NCBI GenBank assembly: GCA_946537305.1
Contig: CAMNFR010000001.1
Span: 1-64,000 of the forward strand
Source of the DNA: an uncultured Lachnospiraceae bacterium
GTDB lineage: Bacteria > Bacillota > Clostridia > Lachnospirales > Lachnospiraceae
DNA: 64,000 nt
Direction of reading: 5' to 3'
Shown piece by piece: positions 30,516 through 39,901 of this stretch. The notes beneath the pieces are model-generated. The model saw only the letters and a program-made list of their open reading frames with translations, made no database searches and was not told the origin of the DNA. A program made the position numbers and the translations under genes. Within the stretch, counting starts at the first letter, position 1; every line of letters begins with the position of its first letter.

Positions 30516-31664
30516 TTACGACCGGTGCGCCTGTTCCAGGAACGCGTAGGTCTCCTGTTCCGCCTGCAGAATGGTATCTACATCCGGATCTTCTTTTACT
30601 GTATGGGCATTCATGGCTGCCTCTATGCTGTCAGCAATATCCAGATATCCGATCTCCCGCGAAAGGAACTTCGCCACAGCCCATTCATTGGCTGCGTTGA
30701 AGACTACCGGCAGCGTTCCGCCGGTCCTTCCTGCACGGAATGCAAGCGCCAGTCCCGGGAAGTTGACCGGATCAGGCGCCTCAAAGGTGATTTCCTTCAG
30801 CGCGGTAAAATCCAGCCGGTCCCCCGCCAGGAAACGCCGTCTGGGGTAGTACAGTGCGTACTGGATGGGCAGCTTCATATCCGGCGTGCCCAACTGCGCC
30901 ATCACGGCGCCGTCTTCAAATTCCACCATGGAGTGAATAATGCTCTTCGGCTGCACCAGAACCTCGATCTTATCCAGCGGCACATCAAAAAGCCACCGGG
31001 CCTCCATGACCTCCAGGCCTTTGTTGACCATGGTGGAGGAATCGATGGTGATTTTTCTGCCCATGGACCAATTCGGATGCTTTAGGGCATCTTCCACCTG
31101 AATGTTTTTCAGTTCTTCCCGCTTTCTTCCGCGGAAAGGTCCGCCGGAAGCCGTAAGCAAAATGCGGCTGACGGAATTGCGTTCATTTCCCTGCAGGCAC
31201 TGGAAAATGGCGGAATGCTCACTGTCCACCGGCAAAATGCGCACGCCGCACTCCTTTGCCAGCGGCATAATGATATGACCGGCCGTCACCAGTGTCTCTT
31301 TATTCGCCAGTGCGATATCTTTGCCGGCACGGATGGCTGCAATGGTCGGACGAATGCCTACCATGCCCACAACGGCGGTCAGAACGATATCTGCTTCCGG
31401 AATAATGGCTGCTTCCATCAGCCCCTCCATCCCGGTGACGATACGGATCCCCAGATCTGCCGTCCGGACCTTCAGGTCCGCTGCGGCTTCCGGCGTCCAC
31501 ACGCACACAAGCTTTGGAGAAAACTCCCGCATCTGCTGTTCCAGAAGAGCCACGTTAGAACCGGCCGCCAAGGCGCACACCTTATAATCTCCGCAGGCCC
31601 GTACTACCTCCAGTGTCTGCGTACCTATGGAGCCGGTGGAGCCCAGCAATGATATATGTCTCAT
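30516..31664 (-). CDS. dxr: 1-deoxy-D-xylulose-5-phosphate reductoisomerase
   Basis: ISLLGSTGSIGTQTLEVV, ALANKETLVTAG, LPVDSEHSAIFQCLQG, LTASGGPFRG. Confidence 0.97.
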   Translation of the reverse strand: MRHISLLGSTGSIGTQTLEVVRACGDYKVCALAAGSNVALLEQQMREFSPKLVCVWTPEAAADLKVRTADLGIRIVTGMEGLMEAAIIPEADIVLTAVVGMVGIRPTIAAIRAGKDIALANKETLVTAGHIIMPLAKECGVRILPVDSEHSAIFQCLQGNERNSVSRILLTASGGPFRGRKREELKNIQVEDALKHPNWSMGRKITIDSSTMVNKGLEVMEARWLFDVPLDKIEVLVQPKSIIHSMVEFEDGAVMAQLGTPDMKLPIQYALYYPRRRFLAGDRLDFTALKEITFEAPDPVNFPGLALAFRAGRTGGTLPVVFNAANEWAVAKFLSREIGYLDIADSIEAAMNAHTVKEDPDVDTILQAEQETYAFLEQAHRS

Positions 31665-31716
31665 AATAAATTACTTCCTTTTCAGTGACGAGTGACGTTT
31701 TGACCCTTGCGTCATA

Positions 31717-32526
31717 TTATGCGAACTGACGGAGCAGCTGGATCAGATAAAAGACCAGCGGTCCGGTTATGATGACGCTGTCAAAGCGGTCCAGAATACC
31801 GCCGTGTCCGGGGATCAGTGTCCCGTAGTCTTTAATGCCGTAATGTCTTTTGATGGCCGATGCTGTCAGATCGCCCACCATGGAGATCAGACCGCCCAGC
31901 GCGCCAATGACGGCCAGGGCCAGCACCGGATTGGTAAATACCGTCAGATGCGTCCGGAATATCAGGGCGTAGATCACCCCGATCAGCGCTGCTCCGATCA
32001 CGCCGCCCACAGCCCCCTCAATGCTCTTCTTCGGGCTGAGGACAGGAGCCATCTTATGTTTTCCGAACAGCATGCCCGCACAATAGGCGCAGGTATCACA
32101 CCCCCAGGAGCTGATAAACACCAGCCATACCAGGAAGGCGCCGTTTTCCTGCATGCGGATCTGGAACATATAGGAAATCATGACCGCCACATAGACCAGA
32201 CCAAAAAAGGCCATCATCAGCTGCGGTGCATCATAGGCTGGATAGCGGATCACGAACAGACACATCCCGGCGATCAGTGCCAGCACCAGGACGGGAAACA
32301 GCCACTGAGGCTGTTTCAGATAGATCAGCACATAATAGATTCCCGCCGCCAGATAAAAGAGCATCGCCAGCGGCGTCTTTTCAAAGCCAAGGATCCGGTA
32401 CAGTTCCGACATGCCCACCAGTGATACGGCCAGTGTTCCGGCCAGCATGACCGGTCCCCCCAGCACCAGCATGACGATAGCAGCAGCCAGCATGATAATG
32501 CCGCTGCGAAGTCTCACCCAGAACAT
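31717..32526 (-). CDS. cdsA: Phosphatidate cytidylyltransferase
   Basis: CDS signature GDLTASAIKRHYGIKDYGTLIPGHGGILDRFDS. Confidence 0.96.
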   Translation of the reverse strand: MFWVRLRSGIIMLAAAIVMLVLGGPVMLAGTLAVSLVGMSELYRILGFEKTPLAMLFYLAAGIYYVLIYLKQPQWLFPVLVLALIAGMCLFVIRYPAYDAPQLMMAFFGLVYVAVMISYMFQIRMQENGAFLVWLVFISSWGCDTCAYCAGMLFGKHKMAPVLSPKKSIEGAVGGVIGAALIGVIYALIFRTHLTVFTNPVLALAVIGALGGLISMVGDLTASAIKRHYGIKDYGTLIPGHGGILDRFDSVIITGPLVFYLIQLLRQFA

Positions 32527-32529
32527 GTA

Positions 32530-33240
32530 TTATCTTCCTCCGAATCTGCGGTTTCTGGCATTGTATGCCTCTATGGCCTTCACCAGGTGCTCCTTGTGAA
32601 AATCCGGCCAATAGACGTCTGTGAAATACAACTCCGCATAGGCAAGCTGCCAAAGCAGATAGTTGGAGAGACGCTGTTCTCCGCTTGTGCGGATCATCAG
32701 ATCCGGGTCCGGCATGCCGGCGGTATCCAGCGCTGCGGATATCGTATCTTCCGTGATTTCCTCCGGCGCCAGCTCTCCGCCCGCTACGTTTGCGGCCACA
32801 CGACGCACGGCGCGGGTGATCTCATCCCGGCCGCCATAATTCAGCGCCAGCACAAAGGTCATGCCGGTGTTGCCCGAGGTGACCTCCTCCAGCATATTCA
32901 GGCCATCGATCAGATCCGCGTCAAAACGGCTGCGTTCCCCGATGCTGAGAACGCGCACATTGTTAGCCATGGCGACGTCCCGCAGGCGTCCGATATAATA
33001 ACGGAAGAGCTGCATGAGCGCACCTACCTCTTCCGCGGAGCGCTTCCAGTTTTCCGTGGAGAATCCGTAGATGGTGAAATACTCAATGCCCAGTCTGGCA
33101 GCGTCCTCTACGATCTGCTCCAGATTTTCGCAGCCCGCTTTGTGCCCCAGCTTGCGAGGCACGTGATGTTCCTTGGCCCAGCGGCCGTTCCCGTCCAGTA
33201 TGACCGCTACATGGCGCGGCATGATCAGATCTTTTTCCAT
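32530..33240 (-). CDS. uppS: Isoprenyl (undecaprenyl diphosphate) transferase
   Basis: PRHVAVILDGNGRWAKEHHVPRKLGHKAG, YGFSTENWKRS, DLMIRTSGEQRLSNYLLWQLAYAELYF. Confidence 0.97.
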   Translation of the reverse strand: MEKDLIMPRHVAVILDGNGRWAKEHHVPRKLGHKAGCENLEQIVEDAARLGIEYFTIYGFSTENWKRSAEEVGALMQLFRYYIGRLRDVAMANNVRVLSIGERSRFDADLIDGLNMLEEVTSGNTGMTFVLALNYGGRDEITRAVRRVAANVAGGELAPEEITEDTISAALDTAGMPDPDLMIRTSGEQRLSNYLLWQLAYAELYFTDVYWPDFHKEHLVKAIEAYNARNRRFGGR

Positions 33241-33260
33241 AGTTAAACTCCGTTAAGGAA

Positions 33261-33284
33261 GCGGGGCAGGTGATCCTGCCCCGT
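33261..33284. terminator. Stem-loop between frr and uppS (terminator/attenuator-like)
   Basis: CGGGGCAGG-TGAT-CCTGCCCCG perfect stem; no convincing U-tract. Confidence 0.35.
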
Positions 33285-33299
33285 GTGATTTTATATTAT

Positions 33300-33854
33300 T
33301 TATACCGTCATGATTTCCTTTGTCTTGACTTCGGTTGCTTTTTCGACCTTTTCGGTGTATTTGTCGGTCAGCTTCTGGATTTTTTCGTTGGCTGCCTTGG
33401 CGTCGTCTTCGGTAAAGTCTCCGGCTTTTTCGCCTTTTTTGATCTTATCGTTGGCATCGCGGCGGATGTTGCGGAGCGCTACCTTAGCGGCTTCGCCTTT
33501 CTTTTTCACATCCTTGGCCAGATCTTTACGGCGCTCTTCCGTCAGCTCCGGGAAGACCAGACGGATCACGCTGCCATCATTGTTGGGGTTGATGCCAATG
33601 TCGGACATATTGATGGCCTTTTCGATCTTCTTAATGAGGCTCTTGTCCCAGGGCGCGATCTGCAGAATGCGGGCTTCCGGCACCGTAATGGACGCCACCT
33701 GGCCGATGGGCGATGCAGAACCGTAGTAATCTACCGTCAGTTTGCTCAGTACCGCCGGGTTCGCACGGCCGGCGCGGATCACGGAGAGCTCCTCGCTCAG
33801 GTTGGAGAGTGTCTTTTCCATTTTTTCTTCAAATGTTAATAAGAATTCATCCAT
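33300..33854 (-). CDS. frr: Ribosome recycling factor
   Basis: LSVIRAGRANPAVLSKLTVDYYGSASPIGQVASITVPEAR. Confidence 0.97.
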   Translation of the reverse strand: MDEFLLTFEEKMEKTLSNLSEELSVIRAGRANPAVLSKLTVDYYGSASPIGQVASITVPEARILQIAPWDKSLIKKIEKAINMSDIGINPNNDGSVIRLVFPELTEERRKDLAKDVKKKGEAAKVALRNIRRDANDKIKKGEKAGDFTEDDAKAANEKIQKLTDKYTEKVEKATEVKTKEIMTV

Positions 33855-33874
33855 GATAATTAGCCTCCCTTACA

Positions 33875-34582
33875 TTATTCCACCGTCACTCTTGTTCCGG
33901 TAATATTTCCCATCAGTGCTTCAGAGATCGCGTTCTCCCCTTCCAGCCCGAACACAGCCATCGGCATATGGTTTTCCAGGCAGAGAATAGCCGCTGCCAG
34001 ATCCATAACGCCCAACCGCTGCTCCACAATGTCGGACAGGGAGATCGTATCGTACTTGACCGCATTCGGATTCAGCTTGGGATCGCTGTCATAAATGCCG
34101 TCCACAGCCTTGGCCAGCAGAATCTCATCTGCTTCCATTTCGATCGCCCGCAGTGCTACGCCGGTATCCGTGCTGAAATACGGATGGCCGGTACCGCCGC
34201 CGAAGAAAACCACCTTGCCCGCGGCAAGCGCGGCATTCGCGGCATCCTTGGAGAAGGGCGTGGTCATGGTCCCCACCGGGAAGGCAGTAAAGACCTCGGT
34301 GTCCATTCCTTCCGAGCGGAAAATCTCTGATACATACAGACAGTTCATGACCGTGGCCAGCATGCCGATCTGATCTGCTTTTACACGGTCGATCGCGTTG
34401 CTGCTGCGGCCGCGCCAGAAATTGCCGCCGCCGATCACGATCGCGATCTGGACACCGGCCGTAACGGATCTTTTTACCTGCGCAGCTACAGCTTTCACGG
34501 TAGCTTCATCAAATCCGGTCTTCTTCTCTCCTGCCAGCGCCTCGCCGGAAAGCTTCAGCAGCACTCTTCTGGGTCTTGCCAT
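33875..34582 (-). CDS. pyrH: UMP kinase
   Basis: RVLLKLSGEALAG, IVIGGGNFWRGR, DQIGMLATVMNCL, FGGGTGHPYFSTDT; start set at MARPRRV. Confidence 0.97.
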   Translation of the reverse strand: MARPRRVLLKLSGEALAGEKKTGFDEATVKAVAAQVKRSVTAGVQIAIVIGGGNFWRGRSSNAIDRVKADQIGMLATVMNCLYVSEIFRSEGMDTEVFTAFPVGTMTTPFSKDAANAALAAGKVVFFGGGTGHPYFSTDTGVALRAIEMEADEILLAKAVDGIYDSDPKLNPNAVKYDTISLSDIVEQRLGVMDLAAAILCLENHMPMAVFGLEGENAISEALMGNITGTRVTVE

Positions 34583-34687
34583 GATAAACCTCCAAAAAAA
34601 CTCATTGAAAGGAACATTCGTTTCCCTCCAATGAGTAATCATAACACAACGGTACTGAAATGTCTATCGGATTTCTGAAACCGGACT

Positions 34688-36181
34688 TTACTGAATGCCC
34701 AGGAATTCTTTTACGCTCGCCTGCATTTCGTTGATCTCACAGGTATCCTTGTGGACCACCGGCGCACTGCGGATCTCTTCCACCGCGCGGGGCACAGCGA
34801 CCCCGGATAGTTTTTCCAGTTCGTCGATCAGCGCGAAGTCTTCCACGCCGTCATATTTTGGATCAATGGCTGTCATCACGCTGTGAGTAAATTTGTACGG
34901 GCTGGCTGTGGAAGCTATGACCGTGGGCGTGGCATCCCCGGTCTCCTTCCGGTACTGACGGTAGACATGCGCGGCCACCGCCGTGTGCGGATCGATCACA
35001 TAGCCGCACTCGCGGTAGGTATCGCGGATGCTCTCTGCCGTCCCGGCTTCATCCGTATAATAACCGGCAAAATCCGACAGCTTTTCGCGGCTTTCCTCCG
35101 GAAGTGTATATACGCCGGTCTCCGCCAGGGAGCGCATAAAGGCGCTGTTCTTTTCAGCGCTCTCCCCTGCCACCAGCCAGATCAGACGTTCCAGGTTGCT
35201 GGAAATCAGAATATCCATCGAAGGAGAGCTGGTCAGCACAAATTCACGGTTGCGGTCATACGTTCCGGTGCGGAAGAAATCAAACAGGACCTTGTTCTCA
35301 TTGGATGCGCAGATCAGCTTCGCAATGGGGAGTCCCATGTTCTTCGCATAATAGGCCGCCAGAATATTGCCGAAATTACCGGTGGGAACTACCACATTGA
35401 TGGGATCGCCCTCCGAGATGGCTCCTTCCGCCAGCAGGCGCACATACGACCACACATAATACGCCACCTGAGGCACCAGCCGTCCGATATTGATCGAATT
35501 TGCCGAGGAGAACTGGAAGCCGGCCTCCGCAAGCTCTTTTTCCAAAGCACGGTCGCCGAACATCGCCTTAACGCCGTTCTGCGCATCGTCAAAGTTGCCG
35601 TGGATTCCGATCACCTTTGTATTTTTCCCTGGCTGAGTGACCATCTGACGTTTCTGAATGGGGCTGACACCGTCCTTGGGGTAAAAGACCACAATGCGTG
35701 TTCCCTCTACGCTGTCGAAACCAGCCAGCGCCGCTTTGCCCGTGTCGCCGGAGGTGGCGGTCAGAATCACAATATCGTTGGTGATGCCGTTCTTTCTGGC
35801 AGAGGTGATCATCAGATGCGGCAGAATGGAGAGGGCCATGTCCTTAAAGGCAATCGTGGAACCATGGAAAAGTTCCAGGAACCAGGCGTCGCCTTTCTGC
35901 ACCAGCGGTGCGATTTCCGGCGTATCAAATTTTTCATCATAGGCGCGGTCAATGCACGTACGCAGCTCTTCTTCCGTAAAATCCGTCAGGAATTCCTTCA
36001 TGACCAGATAGGCCACCTCCCGGTAGCCGCAGGATACCAGTTCCTTCGGGGAGACCGAAAGCCGCGGCATATGGTCGGGCACAAAAAGGCCGCCGTCGCG
36101 GGACAGTCCCTGCAGAATAGCCTGGCTGGCTGTCAAATGAAGGGAATCATCGCGGGTACTCTTGTAATAGACATTACTCAT
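34688..36181 (-). CDS. thrC: Threonine synthase
   Basis: LFHGSTIAFKDMALSILPHL, TATSGDTGKAALAGF, NSINIGRLVPQ, PTGNFGNILAAY. Confidence 0.96.
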   Translation of the reverse strand: MSNVYYKSTRDDSLHLTASQAILQGLSRDGGLFVPDHMPRLSVSPKELVSCGYREVAYLVMKEFLTDFTEEELRTCIDRAYDEKFDTPEIAPLVQKGDAWFLELFHGSTIAFKDMALSILPHLMITSARKNGITNDIVILTATSGDTGKAALAGFDSVEGTRIVVFYPKDGVSPIQKRQMVTQPGKNTKVIGIHGNFDDAQNGVKAMFGDRALEKELAEAGFQFSSANSINIGRLVPQVAYYVWSYVRLLAEGAISEGDPINVVVPTGNFGNILAAYYAKNMGLPIAKLICASNENKVLFDFFRTGTYDRNREFVLTSSPSMDILISSNLERLIWLVAGESAEKNSAFMRSLAETGVYTLPEESREKLSDFAGYYTDEAGTAESIRDTYRECGYVIDPHTAVAAHVYRQYRKETGDATPTVIASTASPYKFTHSVMTAIDPKYDGVEDFALIDELEKLSGVAVPRAVEEIRSAPVVHKDTCEINEMQASVKEFLGIQ

Positions 36182-36203
36182 ATTTTTATCCTTTATATAA
36201 ATC

Positions 36204-36412
36204 TAGCGGGGCGCTCCGCGTCCGCCGGATATCACCTGCGGAACGCTCCGCGTCCGCCGGATATCACCTACGGAACGCTCCGCGCTTCGCGCTCCCGCGT
36301 TCCTCCACAATCTTCGGATTCCGCTCGTTTGCTTTCGCAAACGGCTGCATCCTCAGATTGTGGGCGCGTCGTAAAAACATGAGAAGATACGCTCGCGTAT
36401 CTTCTCATGTTC
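36204..36412. repeat. Compound repeat region between ilvC and thrC (32-bp tandem repeats plus hairpins)
   Basis: GCTCCGCGTCCGCCGGATATCACCTxCGGAAC units start at 36213 and 36245 with a partial unit at 36277; CGTTTGC-TTTC-GCAAACG; CCACAATCT...AGATTGTGG; perfect 16-bp stem AACATGAGAAGATACG-CTCG-CGTATCTTCTCATGTT at 36376-36411. Confidence 0.8.
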
Positions 36413-36429
36413 TTTCGACGCTGGTGATA

Positions 36430-37509
<1,080 letters not shown>

Positions 37510-38037
37510 CTACTTCTCATCCGCTGCGCCGCGGGGCATGCTGGTGAGACCGGTGCGGCAGATATCCAAAATGCGGAAGTCCTTCAGCAGATTAATAAAG
37601 GCCTCCAGCTTACTCGCGTTTCCGGTCAGCTCCAGGATCAGGGAATGTTCCGCAACATCCACGATCTTGGCACGGAAAATATCCGCTACAGCGATTACCT
37701 GCGAACGCCTGGTGGCATCTGCTTCCACCTTGACCAGCACCAATTCACGGCTGACAGAAGTCTCCGCGGGAAGTTCTTTGATATCCACGACTTCCACCAA
37801 CTTGGCTACCTGCTTGCGGATCTGCTCCAGTTCCTCATCCTCTCCGCTGGACACAATCGTGATACGGGTATAATCAGGATCCATGGTAGTACCGGCACTG
37901 ATGGAATCAATATTATATCCGCGGCGGGTAAACAGACCGGATACCCGGCTTAAAACGCCGCTGTTGTTCTCTACAAGCAATGACAAAACCATGCTTCTCA
38001 TGTCACAATTTCTCCTCCCTGTCGACACTTGAAACAT
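37510..38037 (-). CDS. ilvN: Acetolactate synthase small subunit
   Basis: ACT domain SLLVENNSGVLSRVSGLFTRRGYNIDSISAG; VSRELVLVKV. Confidence 0.95.
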   Translation of the reverse strand: MFQVSTGRRNCDMRSMVLSLLVENNSGVLSRVSGLFTRRGYNIDSISAGTTMDPDYTRITIVSSGEDEELEQIRKQVAKLVEVVDIKELPAETSVSRELVLVKVEADATRRSQVIAVADIFRAKIVDVAEHSLILELTGNASKLEAFINLLKDFRILDICRTGLTSMPRGAADEK

Positions 38038-38149
38038 AGTTTAGCATAATAAAACCTCTCTTGCAAGTATTCGGCTTGCAACTTTTTATTCATTGTGGTA
38101 TTCTTTATAAAATTCTGAATCATTAACAGTACGGAAGGGAGGTGGCACT

Positions 38150-39118
38150 GTGAGCAGCAGAAAGTCCGCACCGGCTCCGGCTGCCAGACACGGCCGGATG
38201 AAGCGTCTGATGGCCTTCGGCTGGAAAGTGGCCGACAAATTCGTGTCGGATAACATTACGCTTTACAGCGCCCAGACGGCCTATTTTGTGGTGGTCTCCA
38301 TGATTCCCTTCGCTGCCGTACTGGTCCCCCTTCTCTCTCTGCTGATCCCGGACGATACGGTAGAACTGCTCAACAGCATAATACTGCTGCTTCCGGGTCA
38401 ACTGGGCGATATAGCGAACCGCGTACTGAAAACGCTCTTTCAGACGCCCAGCTCTTCCGTGATCTCCCTATATGTGTTAATTTCCCTGTGGGCTGCCTCC
38501 AAAGGAATCATGAGCCTGCAGAACGGACTGCACGGGATCTACCATGTAAAAGAGACCGAAAATTATTTTGTGCGCCGCGGGCGCTGTGTTCTCTACACAC
38601 TCGTCTTCATGGCAGCTATCCTGTTTGCCCTGGTCCTGCTGGTCATGGGCAACACCTTTGAACGCTTCCTGAGCGAGACCCTTTCCTTCTGGGGCCTGGT
38701 CGCGCGGGTCGTACTGGCTTTCCGCACGCTGATCTCCGTTGCTATATTTGTACTGGCCTTTACAGGAGGGTATAAATATCTGGCCGGAACCCGCTGCACT
38801 TTCCGGGACGCACTTCCGGGCGTCACCTTGACCACAGTAGCATGGATCGTATTTTCCGGTTTCTATAGTATCTATATCAGCCACATATCTCAGTATATTA
38901 CGCTGTACGGATCTCTCGGTGCGCTGATCTTCCTGTTCCTCTGGCTATATTTCTGTATTTTGATCCTGATGGTCGGCGCCGAGTTCAATGTCTATTATGC
39001 AGAATGGCGTCACCACCGTCAAAAACAGCGGGAACTGGAAGAGGCCTTCCGGGAGATGGAAGAAGCGCCGGCAGGCAGATTAATGAAAGAATATGTGGAT
39101 CAGGGCGGCGATCTATAA
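38150..39118 (+). CDS. YihY/virulence factor BrkB family membrane protein
   Basis: GTG start with RBS; DNITLYSAQTAYFVVVSMIPFAAVLVPLLSLL, YGSLGALIFLFLWLYFCILILMVGAEFN. Confidence 0.9.
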   Translation: MSSRKSAPAPAARHGRMKRLMAFGWKVADKFVSDNITLYSAQTAYFVVVSMIPFAAVLVPLLSLLIPDDTVELLNSIILLLPGQLGDIANRVLKTLFQTPSSSVISLYVLISLWAASKGIMSLQNGLHGIYHVKETENYFVRRGRCVLYTLVFMAAILFALVLLVMGNTFERFLSETLSFWGLVARVVLAFRTLISVAIFVLAFTGGYKYLAGTRCTFRDALPGVTLTTVAWIVFSGFYSIYISHISQYITLYGSLGALIFLFLWLYFCILILMVGAEFNVYYAEWRHHRQKQRELEEAFREMEEAPAGRLMKEYVDQGGDL

Positions 39119-39313
39119 CCGCCCTGATTCATTTTTTCTATATTGTCCCCGTCACGACTGCATTTCAAGTGTCTATCTCTTTATATTTTATTGCTATTTC
39201 TATCTTGATTTTATTCCCCGTGTTTTTTCTATACCCTAGTCACACTCTATGTTACTGCTTTTTTTCTCGTTTTATTATATATCATATATATATCTTATGC
39301 CAGTAAAATATAG

Positions 39314-39341
39314 TTGATTATTTGGTTAAAAGTGATATGAT
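39314..39341 (+). promoter_or_regulatory. Sigma-A-type promoter upstream of the coiled-coil gene
   Basis: TTGATT - 16 nt - TATGAT within an AT-rich intergenic region. Confidence 0.5.
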
Positions 39342-39403
39342 AGTTATTATCATAAAAAAGACCGGAGGCCGGAGCCCCGTTTTTCAGCAAGGAGGGTTTA
39401 TCC

Positions 39404-39838
39404 ATGACCGTAGAAGAAAGAATCGCCGCATTGGAAGCGCGCGTTGCAGAACTGGAAAGTTCCCTGAGCCGGGAACATCATCAGATTCTGGAAAATCGTG
39501 CCCGCATTGAGGGGAACATTCAGAAAATAGAAGAAAACGTATCCCACATCGAAACTGCTACTGCCCGTCTGAACCAGCAGAAAGCTGTCCTGGCAGAGCA
39601 CGGAAAACATCTTGAAAAGCACGCCGGCATTCTGGAGCGCATGGCTGTCGCCGCCCAGAAAGGTGCCAAAGGCACCATCGCTACCTACGTAGACTCTGCC
39701 GAACCGCTTCATGAAATTCCGGAGGGTGCTGCCGCAGACGGTCCCAGCCTTATGGAACGGATGACCGACGCTGCTGCCGAAGGCGCAGCTCCCATCGTCG
39801 AAGTCTGGGAAGACTACGGAAAGCCTGCCGACAAATAA
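39404..39838 (+). CDS. Small predicted coiled-coil protein of unknown function
   Basis: AGGAGG RBS; MTVEERIAALEARVAELESSLSREHHQILENRARIEGNIQKIEENVSHIETATARLNQQKAVL heptad pattern. Confidence 0.75.
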   Translation: MTVEERIAALEARVAELESSLSREHHQILENRARIEGNIQKIEENVSHIETATARLNQQKAVLAEHGKHLEKHAGILERMAVAAQKGAKGTIATYVDSAEPLHEIPEGAAADGPSLMERMTDAAAEGAAPIVEVWEDYGKPADK

Positions 39839-39901
39839 ATCTTCAAAAACACAGACCGGCACCGCGATCAGCGGCTGCCGGTCTTTTTTTTCTATTCTCA
39901 G

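Noticed and set aside
36204-36300. 32-bp periodic repeat considered as a CRISPR array
   Set aside because: The units are contiguous tandem copies with no spacers, only about 2.3 copies are present, and there are no cas genes.
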